From: Schoenoplectus triqueter
Lineage: Eukaryota; Streptophyta; Magnoliopsida; Poales; Cyperaceae
Reading direction: 5' to 3'
NCBI GenBank assembly: GCA_964058805.1
Contig: CAXKVV010000860.1
Span: 1 to 64,000, forward strand
DNA length: 64,000 bases
Positions 1-12,185 of the stretch are shown here, piece after piece. The position numbers and the translations under genes were made by a program. The notes under the pieces are model-generated. The model was given only the letters and a program-made list of their open reading frames with translations, had not been told where the DNA came from and ran no database searches. Positions within the stretch are counted from its first letter, which is position 1; each line of letters starts with the position of its first letter.

Positions 1-741
1 CAAGATTGGCGCCTATCTTTTATTCAACTCTATTCTTATTTGGGCCGCCAGATTCGCTTCAAGATTAATCCCCATGAGATGTAAGGCCCAGATTCATTCT
101 GTATCTTTATTTAAAACAGCGCTTTTATTTCAAACGCTCGATCTCTTCAAGATTCACACACGCGCATCAATATCTGTGCTGCCGCGATTCTCTGACTCTC
201 CAGTCAACATGAGCTCCAAGATTCGTGCCATTGGCAGCGCCGGCGACTGCGGCCATCTCCCTCCGATCAGGCGACTGCCCTAGTGTCGTCTTACCATGGA
301 GAGTCATTCTACGGTGCCCGATCGACGATCTATACGGTGAATCGCATTGTATACCCATACCAGATGAACCAATTTGGTACCAGTCGGTACCGAATCGCAA
401 ATCTCACAAATTCCATGCAATTAATCGTTATTTCCGACAATTGAGCATTCAATCCATATCGTGTATGTATGCCAATGTATTATAACATGATCAAGATCAT
501 TCAAATTGATTCTTATCCTTTCTATTCAGGATGAACAGCAATACCACTCGGTACCGGTTATAACTCACACCAAATTCTCACGGTTTATCTATTTATACTA
601 TCATCAATGCACTTTACAAGCTTTATAGTATATATCTCAGTCAAGACATACTCAACTACACCTTCAATTCCCTTTAATTTTTGAATTAAGACTCAATTTT
701 CATAACGGAACGCGACGACAGTATTAGAATTCCAAATTAGT

Positions 742-1213
742 CGAGTTCTCAAGATTATATCTGAGATCAATCGACTTCAAGTGACTCTACAGACTCTAAT
801 GCATATAGTATTAACAAGGATCAAGATAATTCCCACTCAAGAATCAAAAATTGATCAATGAACTTGACTGTTACCGAGTTCTCAAGTTGAACTGAGATCA
901 ATCGATTTAACAGCCTCATTCATCAATCTTTAAGCAAAATTCATCAAAAGAAATGAAAGATTAATACTATATAAACTTGCAATGCATGAAATAAGGAAGA
1001 AAATCATGAAGGAATAGTTGAAATTTGAAGAAATTCAAGAACAGTACAGTAAAATACTGATATCCAGTGGCGATTACATCTCTAAAGCTCCAATCTTCAA
1101 GAATTAAACCCACTAACTCTCAACTAGCAAGTAATAGAGTATAGTGCTTACCTCCAGACAAGTAATTGAAGCAAGGGAATTGAGTTCTCAAGTTAAAACT
1201 GAGATCAATCAAT
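742..1213 (+). repeat. Three dispersed copies of a ~35-bp motif
   Basis: Copies lie at 742-777, 875-907 and 1181-1213. Each reads GAGTTCTCAAG, a few variable bases, then CTGAGATCAATC. The spacing is irregular (133 and about 306 bp). No function is visible; the copies fit a repeated LTR interior. Confidence 0.6.
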
Positions 1214-2489
1214 TCTATCAAGCCTCTCTCGGTTCTTGCCTCTTTCTTGCTCTCTCTCTCTCTCTAGACTCTATATGCAATCTCTAAAGTATCCTTTCTC
1301 TGTCTCTTATCTTCTGTATATGTTCTCTGTTCAATTAATCGGGTTATATAGGCAATTGGAGTGGTGCACCAAGGGATTAGAGCTATACACCATCTAAACA
1401 CCATTAATTGAGTTAGCTTGGCTCATGAACATGGTTCTCCAATTCTGTTAGCACTTCTGTTATGATGTGGGCCCTATCTAAGCGAATCCAAAGTGATTCC
1501 TTGACTGTTGACTAAGTTTGACTTACCTCTTATCTTCCATTCGCTGTTAGAACCTTCTAGAGCATATAAACATGCTATATATACTCAAATCAATGCATCT
1601 AATGCACCCCTTTGCTCTCTGCCATTACCACTCTTCTTCAAAGCTGTGAATTCAATCACCCGATTTCCACCTTTGGTCAAAAGCATATCTCCACCATCCA
1701 ATTGATAATCTCCATCATCTAAACAGCATCGTGTAAGCATAGGGAAGCTACAAGCATTGATAATTCGAGCTGAGAGTGCAAGGTTTCAAATTTTCCCCAT
1801 TTGCCCGACTTCACCACTTCTTCTCAATTACTTCAATTCATCCCCTAATTGCTGCTCCTTTCTTCATCTACAGCGTCGCCTAAGTGAATAGAAGGAGTCT
1901 ACATCATCAATTTTCAATTTTGAAGCAAGAATAGAAGTGCTTCATTAATCACCCGAGGTATTCATCTCTCTCAATAACCCTATTCACTCATTACTTTTTA
2001 ATTTTGATCAATTGCACATACTCTCCCATGTATAGGCTAGCTCTAGGTGAAAGGAATTGGAGTTGTGAGCTTTGGAGAGCTTGATCACCTCTAATGGCGC
2101 CTTCTGCCTCGTCGAGAAGAAGAAAGAAGAGAGGGAGGGGAGAAGGAGAAGAGAGAGAAGGGGGCGCGCTTGGCTCACAGAGTCCACAACTAGGTGGGGC
2201 CCACAGTCAGAGGAGCAACACAGATAGGCCAGGTGCATATTGCTTTTTTCTTTTGATTTAAATCTCTGTTTAGATCTGTGCATAGGCTTGGTGCATGATT
2301 GCCTGTGTGAGCTATACATTCATAAACCTGACAAATGGGCCCCATGTGTAAGTATATGAATCTCGGCCCATTAGTCCAGCTGTGGATTGATTAACTCTCT
2401 GCTTAAATCTAATTAATCTGACTTGGCACACCCTGATAGGTCCACTTATTTAATCAATCTATTAATCATCTGTTATAGTATTAATCCAT

Positions 2490-2740
2490 GCTGAGGTGGC
2501 TTGCTATGGTTGTGCCATGTGGTACATGCTTGGGTGAGATGGTCTCCTCTGGCTGTGCCATGTGGCATAAGGTTGGGTGAAGTGGCCCTATGGTGTAATG
2601 CCATGTGGCACTAGGGTGGTGAGGTGGCCCACTGGCTGTCTGCCACGTGGCATTAAGGTGGGGCCCACCTGTCAGTGACTCATACCAGGGTGGGGCCCAC
2701 TTGCTGACATGGCCCAATGAGAGGCTGCCACGTGGCACAC
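2490..2740 (+). repeat. Degenerate GC-richer repeats around GCCATGTGGCA
   Basis: The motif GCCATGTGGCA and the variants GCCACGTGGCA recur at least five times with about 45-60 bp spacing, mixed with GGTGGGGCCCAC. The stretch is more GC-rich than its surroundings. Short open frames on both strands here are by-products of the repeat. Confidence 0.55.
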
Positions 2741-3186
2741 CCTCTCTCTTCGCTTATTTTATTCCTTCTGTGTTTCTTGCACCCAGTTTGTACCCAGAGC
2801 TGTTATTATCTCCAATTTGTACCCAGAGTTGCTCTGATCAAATCTCAGCCTTTGATTAATCCATTTATTCTACTTTTATCTTCCCTGAATTTATTTTAAT
2901 AGCTCCACTTATCCAAAAATCATGAAAATTTCACCAAAAATCCCTAAAATAATGATGATCACCCCTGTAATTTTTAATTCCATTTTACCCCTGTCTCTCT
3001 GAATTAAAAATTATTTTATCCATAAAACCCTATTTCTTCCTCAGAATTAATCCCTGATTTCAATTGTAGCTCTGTGTCTCTGCCAATTATCTCTCTCTTG
3101 CAGAAACCACCATAACTAAATACCAATTAGACTTATATTGATATTCATTAGGGCTTGATCTGATCAACAGTTGATTACATATCAAC

Positions 3187-3680
3187 AGTTGATACAGATC
3201 TAGACTTGATCAGATGGTTGCTCCCAGCTTTGGCACCTGATCAGTCTTGTGAAATTGACTTTCAATCCCTTAACATGAGGGTGACTTGGTCAAGGAACTG
3301 ACTACTTATCAGTAATTGACACAAATCAAAGCATGGTTAGGTGGTTGCTCACAGCTTTGGCACCAGGTCAGCCTTGAAAGCAAAATCACATTTGGAATTT
3401 CTCATGACTAGTTGCATCAAAATGCTAGCTTGGCATTGACATCATTTCATGTAGCATAGGGATTATACTGCTTCAGCTCCTTTCTAGGGTTAGCTCCAAG
3501 GGCAGATTTTTAGGGTTCAACTCTGACTCCTATAATAGGTCACTGAGGTGTGGGGTCCACCTGTCAGTGAAAATGGTCACATGGGTGACTCATCAGATAG
3601 GCTATGTTGTTAGATTCATCTACAAGGGACTGTCAGGTGGGTCCCACTTGTCAGAGAAAATATAATCAAATGGCTGACCC
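3187..3680 (+). repeat. Two pairs of imperfect direct repeats
   Basis: One pair (about 3190-3250 and 3310-3378) shares GGTTGCTC, CAGCTTTGGCACC and GTCAG. A second pair (about 3545-3600 and 3627-3685) shares GGTCCAC or GGTCCCAC, then TGTCAG, then GACTCATCAG or GACCCATCAG. They are non-coding and belong to the LTR-like block. Confidence 0.5.
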
Positions 3681-3939
3681 ATCAGGAGATTTTCTCTCTC
3701 TGAAATCTCCCGAGGGTCAGCCACCTCGAATGAGTAGGAGGTGGTGGAGTATTTATATCCTCGTCTTTCACCCTAATATTTCATTGTGGGATTAATGAAT
3801 TTGTTCCGGGGTTAAGCAGCGACCTCTCCTGATTAGTGGGCCATCTTTCATTGCTTTCTCTTCTTCCCTCTTCTTATGATTTATCATTAATCATCAATTT
3901 TATTTTCATTTATTCATCTATTCATCCTTGAAATTTTCA

Positions 3940-6900
3940 AGGGTAAACAATTCCATTATCCATTTGTCATGCCAAAAAGAAGTAGATTTACCAATCCCTA
4001 CTTTCTTATTAATACTAATCATAAATATATTTTTTTTCCTTTTTATTTCTTTCCAAAATGGAGATTTTTTTGTTCTTCTGTTGTTAGAATTGGTTTGAAT
4101 TATTTTTTTCCACAAACCAATTTTCTCAGAATTATGAAATCCCCATAACTATTTGCAAAGCAATGATTTATTCATTAATCTAAAGTTCATTTTCCCCAAT
4201 CCTCCTTGATCCTTACTTTGATAAATTATTTTCCATGCTACCAAAAAGTAATTTTTTTTCATACACTATTACCCCCAAACCAAAGAAAACGTCTACATAA
4301 TTGTTCAATTATTTTCCTAGTTAATGTTGGGGTTCTAAATATACTCATCCAATATATTGGGATTGCACATAGAACTGATTTAATAAGTGTTACTTTACTT
4401 CCTAATGATAATAATTTATCCTTCCATCCATCTATTTTTTTTTCTATTTTGGAAACTAAGAATATCCAATCATTATTTGTTAATTTCCTCCAATGTAAAG
4501 GAATTGCTAGATATGTTAACGGGAGGTCATTTATATCACAACCTAAAATAGAAGTATAAACTAATCCTAAGCTATTGGAGATATTTAATGGTATCAATGT
4601 ACTTTTTGTATAATTAATCTTTAGACCTTGACATATTTTCAAAACCAACTAACAGTAAATTTAATGCCTCAACCATTTTCAAATCTTCTTTTAAAAAAAA
4701 TTAGTGTGTCATCTGCAAAATTGAGATTTAAAAGATATTTTCCATTGAAATTGCTTAATCCTCTAAGATATCCTTCAGTGAGTGCTTTATTTTAGATTTT
4801 GCTGAGGGTATCTGCTACTAAATTAAATAATAAGGTTGATAGAGAATCACCTTGTCTTAATCATTTTCTACACTTAAAATAAAAAGTTAAATTATCATTT
4901 ATACATATACAAGTCTGATTGCTTTCTAATATTGAGTGGGGATCCATTGACAATGGGTTATTTTGATAATCTTGACAATGTACCTTTAAATAAATACAAA
5001 AAATTCTTAAAAATGAAAATAAAGTTTATAGATGTGTTCTTCTATCTTTAGATTGATGGTCATTAAAATTTCATGCAATTTTATTATCATTTGATAGTCC
5101 ATTGAAGACCATTAAATTGAAACCATTATAAATTGCATGAAAATTTGATAGCCTTTGATGGACTATCAAATGATAATGAAATTACATGAAATTTAAATGA
5201 CCATCAATCTAAAAGTAGAAGAATACATCTATAAACTTTTTTCTATTTTAAATTTTTTTTTGTATTTATTTAGAGATCCATTGTCAAGATTGTCCAAATA
5301 AATCATTATCAACCGATCCCTTCTCCTAATATTTTACATATCTAATTAATCCATCTTTTCCCAAAATCTCTAAGTTTTAGAATTTCAAATAGAAATGCCC
5401 AATTTACCCTATTAATAACCTTCTCAAAGTCTATCTTAAATAAAATCCCTTTTTCTTTTGATTTTCTAACCTGATAAAGTGTTTTTTGGGCACTAATGAT
5501 GTTGTTTGTAATGTTTCTCCCTATAATAAAGGTTGTTTGTGTAGGACCTGTTAATTGATCTAAAACTCTAGCTAACCTACAAGCTAATTTTTTTATAATA
5601 ATCTTAAAAGTATAATTAATTAAACCTATTGGTCTAAATTGACTAATGGAATTAGCCTCAGTCACTTTAGGTATAAGAACTATACATGAATGATTGAGCT
5701 TAGATAAATTTAATTGATTATTGTAAAATGATTGCACTAAGGTTAAGATATCCGGTGACACCAAAGATCAGTATATTTGATAAAAAAAAGGAAATACCAT
5801 TAGAACCAGGAGCTTTGTGTTCATTACACTCAAATACAACTCTTTTAATTTCTTCTAAGGAAATTAGTTGTTCTAAAATTAAGCTAGATTCATTATTCAG
5901 TTTTTTTGATTCATCCCATAAATATCTATCTAGAGAGACTAATATGTCATCAGTTGTACCTAGCATACTTTTAAGTAATCTAAAATATGTATTGTTATGT
6001 CATTAATATTAAAACTAAAATTATCATTTATTTGAAGAGAGAGTATCAAGTTCTTTCTTTTTCTACTATTATCCAGAGTATGAAAGAATTTTGTGTTCAT
6101 ATCTCCTTCCAGTAACCATTGAAGTTTGGCTCTTTGTTATCAATATGTTTCCTCTTCCAAATATATTTGATCTAATGTAACTGTACAATCTAATTTCCTA
6201 AGTAATTCATTATCATCTAATTCTCTTAACTCCTATATGACTTCTAAATCATCTAAGAGTTCCATACATTCCTTCTTTCTTCTTCTTATAGTACCTTTAT
6301 GATTATTATTTCATCCTCTAAATTTTTGTCTAATTTTTCAACTCTTTCCTAGATCATCTTCTAATCTGAATGAGTTCCACCATTGAATGAGTAAATTTTC
6401 AAATTTTAAGTCTCTAATCCATGATTTATAAAATCTAGTAATATGGAAAGTATGTTATCTATTTGTATGTGTAGATTTAAGTAATAACACATTATGATCT
6501 AATTGATATCTAGGTAGTGATTGTGATAAACATAAAGGGAATTCATTTTCCTAAGTAGTTGAACATAAAAATATATCTAATAAAGCAAAAGATGAAATTG
6601 TCCTTAAATTTGACTAAGTAAAGGATCTATCTGAAGGTTTTAAATCTATAAGTTGATTATTACTAATAAATATATTAAATTTTCTACTAACAGAATGATT
6701 GAAAGTAAGCTCTTTCCTTTTACTATGATATCTTACTACTTTAAAATCTCCTCTATTAATAATGCTAAGGGATATTGATTCCTAATATATTATAATTTAG
6801 CTCAAAATAAAATTTTGAGATTAAGTCTAGTAGGTCCATAAACAGTGATATACATCCATTGAAAATTAGTATTTCTATTTCTAAGTAGAACTGTTATAGA

Positions 6901-7162
6901 AAAAAATCATTATTTTACAATCTAAAACTTCTATAAACATGTCATTAACCCCTAATATGCCTCCAAATCTACCTACAGATGGTAGTATAAATCATTTTGT
7001 AATGTTCAGACTTAAGCTAGTCAAAGTTCTTTCTTTGAATTTTTATTTTTTTATTTTCTGTATACTTACAATATTTATACTATTATTAGCTAAGAAATCT
7101 GTAAGTAAACATCTTCTTTTAGGCTTTCCAAACCCCATAGCATTCTAATTTAATATATTCAT
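3940..7162 (-). pseudogene. LINE A ORF2: endonuclease/reverse transcriptase, degraded and 3'-truncated
   Basis: In L1 elements ORF2 nicks target DNA and copies the element RNA into it. The start aligned with LINE B ORF2 is the ATG at 7162-7160. Endonuclease-like blocks follow in several frames (RGDFKVVRYHS, then RSFT..SN, then SLPRYQLDHN). The RT part begins near 5966 with an APGSNGISF block. It continues at 5764-5342 with LIPKV, FRPIGLINYTFKI and the LFKIDFEKVINRVNW motif, and reaches the active-site FADD at about 4719-4708. The later segment at 4648-4259 includes TYLAIPLHWRKL and a WMSIF-type block. The last LINE-like residues, near 3940, are a SFWHDKW block. A foldback MITE interrupts the RT region at 4934-5325. 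Numerous stops and frameshifts show it is dead. Confidence 0.85.
4934..5325. mobile_element. Foldback MITE (GAG..GGGATC family), copy 1
   Basis: Almost the whole 392 bp folds back on itself. The left end GAGTGGGGATCCATTGAC pairs with the right end, whose reverse complement starts GAGAAGGGATCGGTTGA. The centre contains paired TTGATAGTCCATT / GATGGACTATCAA blocks. The element is flanked by the 8-bp direct repeat CTAATATT (4926-4933 and 5326-5333). It lies inside LINE A ORF2, so it is younger than that LINE. Related copies are at 42955-43860 and 47195-47582. The 8-9 bp duplications suggest a MULE- or hAT-type transposase; none is encoded here. Confidence 0.85.
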
Positions 7163-8934
7163 TTATCAATTAAAGAACTCAATGGCAAAATTTCTGAACT
7201 AATAACAAATGTATCTAAACTAGGTATATTATTTAATTTAGTAAGAATATCATGTAATACTAATTTCATTTTATCCTTAGGAAAAGTTCTAAAGTGATTA
7301 ACTACTTTAAGCTAACTAATATTATTTAAACCTAGATAAAATCCACTATTAGTAAAAAGTTTAATAACTCCATCATTCGTAAATTGACTAAAAGAAAATT
7401 CCTCTATGATAGAGCTAATACCTGCACGTAGTAGAGGAACATTAGACTGGTAGAGCTATCTGCCAGGAGCACCAATTTGAAATTGAACAGAAGGTTTAGC
7501 TCGAAGTTTGGTACTCTGTCTTGCCTCTACTGGAGAGACTTGATTGAGAAGAGCAATAGAGAGATGTTCTATCTCTTCTATTTCTTTATCATTTTCTATT
7601 CTTATTGTACCTTCTGCACCAATTTAAATCTCAAGCGGTACTACTGTATCAATTAGCTGATCACTAGATATTAGGGGAGTATTGCTATTTGGTTCACAAC
7701 TGGGTGTATCCTCACCAGTAGTTTCTGCATTATGTTTCACCTTATTCATAGAGGTTTCCCCTTTAGTAAGAGCAGAATCAGTAATCTTACCTCTCTTTTT
7801 GTGAAGTTGAGCTGTGATCAGACTTATTAGAACCTTACCAGTTTCGCTTACTGGCGTTCTCCCATGGATCCTCAGGAGGAGGAGGAGGTGGTGGAGGCGG
7901 TATGATCGGTGGAGCTTGAACAAAGGAAGTAGCACCTTCAATGTCAATTGAAAGGGTGTGGAAGTAAATCCTATGATCATCATCGATAAACTTCAGTTTG
8001 ATATGGGACGAGATGATATTACGTTCAAAGACCCCTACTTGCATGTGTAGGACATCAAGATCTAAGTGTTTCTCTGATCTTGAATCCACATCCATGAGAA
8101 TATTGTCCCCCATTTCATTAGCTATGTGTTTGAACTTGGAAGGGCGCCACAGACTGAAAGAGAGTCCTCTCATTTGGATCCAGAATGGAATTGGTGCGTG
8201 TCCCCCTCCATGTTGAGCCCAGTTATAAGCTTCCATTATGAAACAGACCCCTCTCAACCAAATGTCTCCCATCTGAATAGCTATTTCTCTCCATTGTTGA
8301 TCTGGAGGTTCGACTAAATGGCGGTTGTGAGGGATCCTTCTAGTTGTCCATGCCCGTCCTTCAACAAGGAATAGCTCTTCAAGATGAGCCTGAATGTATT
8401 GTGCACCAAGGTTTTGCTCATCGAAGATTACAAGAGTTCTATGTATCGCTACGCTAAGGTCTCGTGTAGATCTGTTGTGAGTGAAAATCATAACTGAGGA
8501 TCATATTTCTTTCATTAGATCTAGTGGTTGTTGAAAGGTATTTGTGATTTTAGGTTTATATACTAGAATATATGGTGGTCAGGGGCGGATTTACTGTATA
8601 CTAGGGGGGACAGCTGCCCCCTGAATTTTAAAAAATAAGGCTTTGGGCTTCAAATTTATGGGTTGGCCCCCCTGGATTTAAATCCAGCCCCCCTCTGATC
8701 CACGGCCCGCCCATGTAAAATGGGCTCTCCACTCGCGCAACTTCACTGCGCCAGACGCGTCGCGACTTCTCCACTCGCCTGGGCTTCTTCGCGACACTCG
8801 CGATTTTGTGATTTCGCCAGACGATTTCTCCACTCGCGACTTCTGGGCTCCGCGCCTCCGCCTCCGTCGCGATTAGGCTCTGCGCCAGCCGACAACCGAC
8901 AACAGATGACAGCTGACAACCGACGACATATTAT

Positions 8935-9036
8935 GGTAAGCAAAACTGTTAAGCAATTCTGGTAAGCGATTCTGGGACTGGTAAGCGATTCTGTTAAGCA
9001 AAACTGTTAAGCGAAATGCTTAATTATAAATGGTAA
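8935..9036 (+). repeat. Short direct repeats of a TAAGCRAWWCTG motif in the hAT 5' region
   Basis: About six to seven near-copies of GTAAGCGATTCTG / TTAAGCAAAACTG follow each other directly between 8935 and 9036. In hAT elements, repeated short subterminal motifs serve as transposase binding sites. Here the array begins about 355 bp from the 5' end, inside the predicted intron, so that role is only a guess. Confidence 0.65.
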
Positions 9037-9797
9037 GCAATTAATTATAAAATGGTTGAGAAAAAAGTGTACGATTGTTTTTGTGGTTTGGCTATTATTT
9101 TGCCTAGCACCAATATTGTATTTTTCCTTTCTTTAAAATTACGATTGTGAATTTGTGGCAGTGAATCTGTTATTGACTTGTTGGGTCATGTATACATGTT
9201 CCCATCATTTTCAGAACAGTTTAATTGTTATCTATTTTTTAGTGCTCTCTGGCTGTGGGAAAACGACCATTAAATTGTTAATTTTTAGAATTTTGAAGCA
9301 CTTTATTTTCTCTCTTGTTTTGTGTTTATTGGATACAACCAGCTTTGAATAATCTTAAAAGAAAATTGTGATTCATCAGTATCAATCATTCTCGTTATTA
9401 TTTTTCTCTTTTTTTTTGTGAGTCAGTATGTTTTGGGAATACACTGAAGGAAACAGAAAATCAGAAAATCAATCTCAGTTGTATTCCTTAGAAACAATGA
9501 CATATTTGAAGGGATTATTATTTACAGAAATAATTATTGTTATTGATCTTCAGGGGATAATTATTTACAAAAATAATGATATGTTTGAACATATTACTAT
9601 GTACTACTAAGAGATTATTATTGATTCATAAGGATATAATATTTTCTGTTATTGACTTAGCAGCAAAAAAGTCAGTAAAAGTAGTGTTGTCTGTTAATCA
9701 AGTTTTCCCCTCTGTTCTTTTTCATTCTTTTTCATTCTCAATGTCAATGCACTTCTGTTTGGGATGCTGATATGCATTCATTTCATTTTTATTTCAG
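8936..9797 (+). other. Predicted 5' leader intron of the transposase gene
   Basis: A consensus donor ATG|GTAAGC at 8935/8936 follows the GC-rich leader. A strong acceptor, a T-rich run then TTTCAG at 9792-9797, lies eight bases before the transposase start codon. Related hAT genes often have a non-coding first exon. The prediction rests on splice consensus only. Confidence 0.5.
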
Positions 9798-9805
9798 TAT
9801 TAAGG

Positions 9806-12185
9806 ATGGACAAGTATTTCAAGAAAGCATCTAAAATTTCAACTGGTTCAAGTTCACAAGAGTCGAGGCAAACCGGGTCTAACATAGGCTCCAATTCTTC
9901 TCGTGAGATTAATAATGCTGAAGAAGATCCTCCTTCTGATCCAGGTTTAAGACCACCTCTATCTCAATATAACCCAAATGAGCAAGATCATGTACGTAGG
10001 TTTTATCTCGGTAAAGGTCCATTTCAACCTAGCGACTATAATTTTCCGCAAAGAGACATAAATGGTAGAATGAGAAGATTCAACAAAGACTGGTTTGGTC
10101 AATATAACACTTGGTTGGAGTATAGCATTGCTAAAGATGCGGCATTTTGTCTTTGTTGCTATTTATTTAGATCTGAGAATATCGGTTCAGGTGGACGAAC
10201 TAGTTTTGTAGGAGAGGGTCATAAATGTTGGAAATTAAAGAAAGATTTTGATAATCATGTTGGTGATTATAATAGCTTGCATAATGAAGCATATAGGAGA
10301 TGCATGAATTTGATGAACCAAAGACAAAGCATTCATACTGTGATAGAGAGACAAAGCGTTAAAGAGAGTGTGAATTATCGAATACAACTAGCTGTCACAA
10401 TAGATACAACTCGGCTTATTTTGAGGCAGAGTTGGGCATTTCGTGGACATAATGAGTCCGAAAGCTCTAATAATGCAGGAAATTTTATTGAGCTTCTGAG
10501 ATTTTTGAGAGATCATAATGAAGAAATAAAGGGTGTGATTCTTGATAATGCTCCTCAAAATCAAAAATTAATTGCACCTACCATTCAAAAGGATATAACG
10601 AATGCTTGTGCAGAAGAAACGATTAAAGAGGTAATTGCTGAGCTTGAAGTTGGATTATTTTCTGTGATGGTTGATGAGTCGAGGGATGTCTCAGTCAAAG
10701 AGCAAATGGCAGTTGTGATTCGATTTGTGAACAAAAAAGGTTGTGTTGTCGAACGATTTTTTGGTATTGTTCATGTTCCTGACACTACATCCCTCCAATT
10801 GAAAGCAGCACTTGATAGTTTATTTGGTAAGTACGGTCTAACCATTTTAAGGTTACGTGGTCAAGGGTATGATGGTGTTAGTAATATGCGAGGAGAGTTC
10901 AATGGTCTCAAAACATTGATCTTGCGAGAAAATGAGTCTGCATACTATGTGCATTGTTTTGCACATCAACTTCAATTAACTCTTGTTGCGGTGGTCAAGA
11001 ATCATAAAAAAATTGTTTGTTCTTTCAAAAGGTTAATGGCATACGTAATGTTGTTGGTACATCTTATAAAAGACTTGATCAATTACGTGAGATGCAGAAA
11101 ATTAAAATTGTGGAAGCTATTTCAAATGAAGAGATTTCAACCGGAAGCGGTTTAAACCAAGAAATGGGTTTTGCACGTCCATATGATACTCGATGGATTT
11201 CTCATTATAAGACTTTAACTAATTTGCTTAAACTTTTTTCGGTTACAATAGAGGTTCTTGAAATTATAGAAGAAGATGGAAAAGATGTAGAAAAGCAAGC
11301 AGAGGCAAGTAGATTCGTGGAAGAAATGCGAACTTTTGATTTTGTGTTCATTTGTCATCTCATGCACAAGTCATTAGGTATCACTTATGATTTGTCACAA
11401 GCTTTGCAACGTAAAAGTCAAGATGTGGTGAATGCTATGTGTTTGGTGGGGATTGCTAAAGTTCGATTGCAGAAGTTGAGAGATAGTGGATGGACATTAT
11501 TATTTCAAGAACTTTGTGCATTTTGTGAGAAGCACAATATTAAAATTCCAAACATGGAGGGTGTGTGTCATTGTACACGGCGGGTAAGAACAGATGTGAT
11601 TAATTTACACTACTATCGTGTTGATATATTTTACACGGTTATTGATATACAATTGCAAGAACTTAATGGAAGATTTGTGGAAACAACTACCGAACTTCTT
11701 ATGTGTATGTCATGTTTAGACCCGAATAATTCTTTTTCTGCATGTAACATTGACAAGCTGCTTAAACTTGCCAAATTTTATCATTCGGATTTTAGCGAAT
11801 GGGAGCTTTCTATTCTAGAAAATCAATTGGAGAATTACCATTTGGATATGCAGAGTAACAATGATTTTTTGAAGATAAAGGAAATGGATGAACTTTCTCA
11901 AAAGCTCGTGGAAAAGAAAAAGCACACTATTTATCCTTTAGTTTATAAATTACTGACGTTAGCATTGATATTACCGGTGACCACTGCTAGTGTAGAAAGG
12001 GCATTTTCAACGATGAATGTGGTGAAGCATCAAGAAATAAAACAGGGGATCAATGGTTGAATGATTGTTTGGTTACTTATATTGAGAGGGATTTGTTCAA
12101 GAATGTTGATAATGAAAGAATTATGCAAAGATTTCAAAATATGAAGACTCGACGAGACCGGCTCGATTTGTCGTCAACATCTTGA
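9806..12185 (+). pseudogene. hAT transposase, TTF-type zinc finger family, two frameshifts
   Basis: It catalyses cut-and-paste transposition. The start ATG 9806 (MDKYFKKASK) was chosen because family members begin this way and because it follows a splice acceptor; an upstream in-frame Met lies in the predicted intron. Domains: TTF-type zinc finger at about residues 75-165 (FNKDWF, CLCC, then GHKCW, then HNEA), a DUF4371-like catalytic core to about residue 400, then the hAT C-terminal dimerisation region (YPLVYKLLTLALILPVTTASVERAFS). Catalytic candidates are D290 in VDESRDVS, D356 in GYDGVSN and the Glu of SVERAFS. The first frame break is near an A7 run at 11006-11012; the reading frame resumes with NGIRNVVGTSYKR. 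The second is near 12035-12050, after which the usual tail (DQWLNDCLVTYIERD) runs to the stop at 12183-12185. With only two frame errors and few other defects, it looks young. Confidence 0.9.

Larger units (their letters stand above)
1..3939. repeat. Non-coding, LTR-like repetitive DNA cut by the window edge
   Basis: No open frame resembles a known protein. The stretch holds several families of short imperfect internal repeats (listed separately), CT-rich runs near 1240-1265, and a TATAAATA-like motif on the minus strand near 3755. It ends abruptly at about 3939, where LINE A sequence begins in the middle of its ORF2. The last bases read ...TTTTCA, so on the minus strand the block begins TG, as LTRs do. 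I infer the end of an LTR or another large insertion that separated LINE A from its 3' part. The other end lies outside the window, so no target duplication can be checked. Confidence 0.4.

Noticed and set aside
4206..4559. 117-codon plus-strand frame
   Set aside because: It is the antisense of the LINE A reverse transcriptase region, which has recognisable RT motifs on the minus strand.
7998..8317. Plus-strand frames of 63-72 codons
   Set aside because: They are shadows of LINE A ORF1 on the minus strand.
9764..9805. Upstream in-frame Met as transposase start
   Set aside because: It lies before a strong splice acceptor in T-rich intron-like sequence; family proteins begin at MDKYF-type residues (9806).
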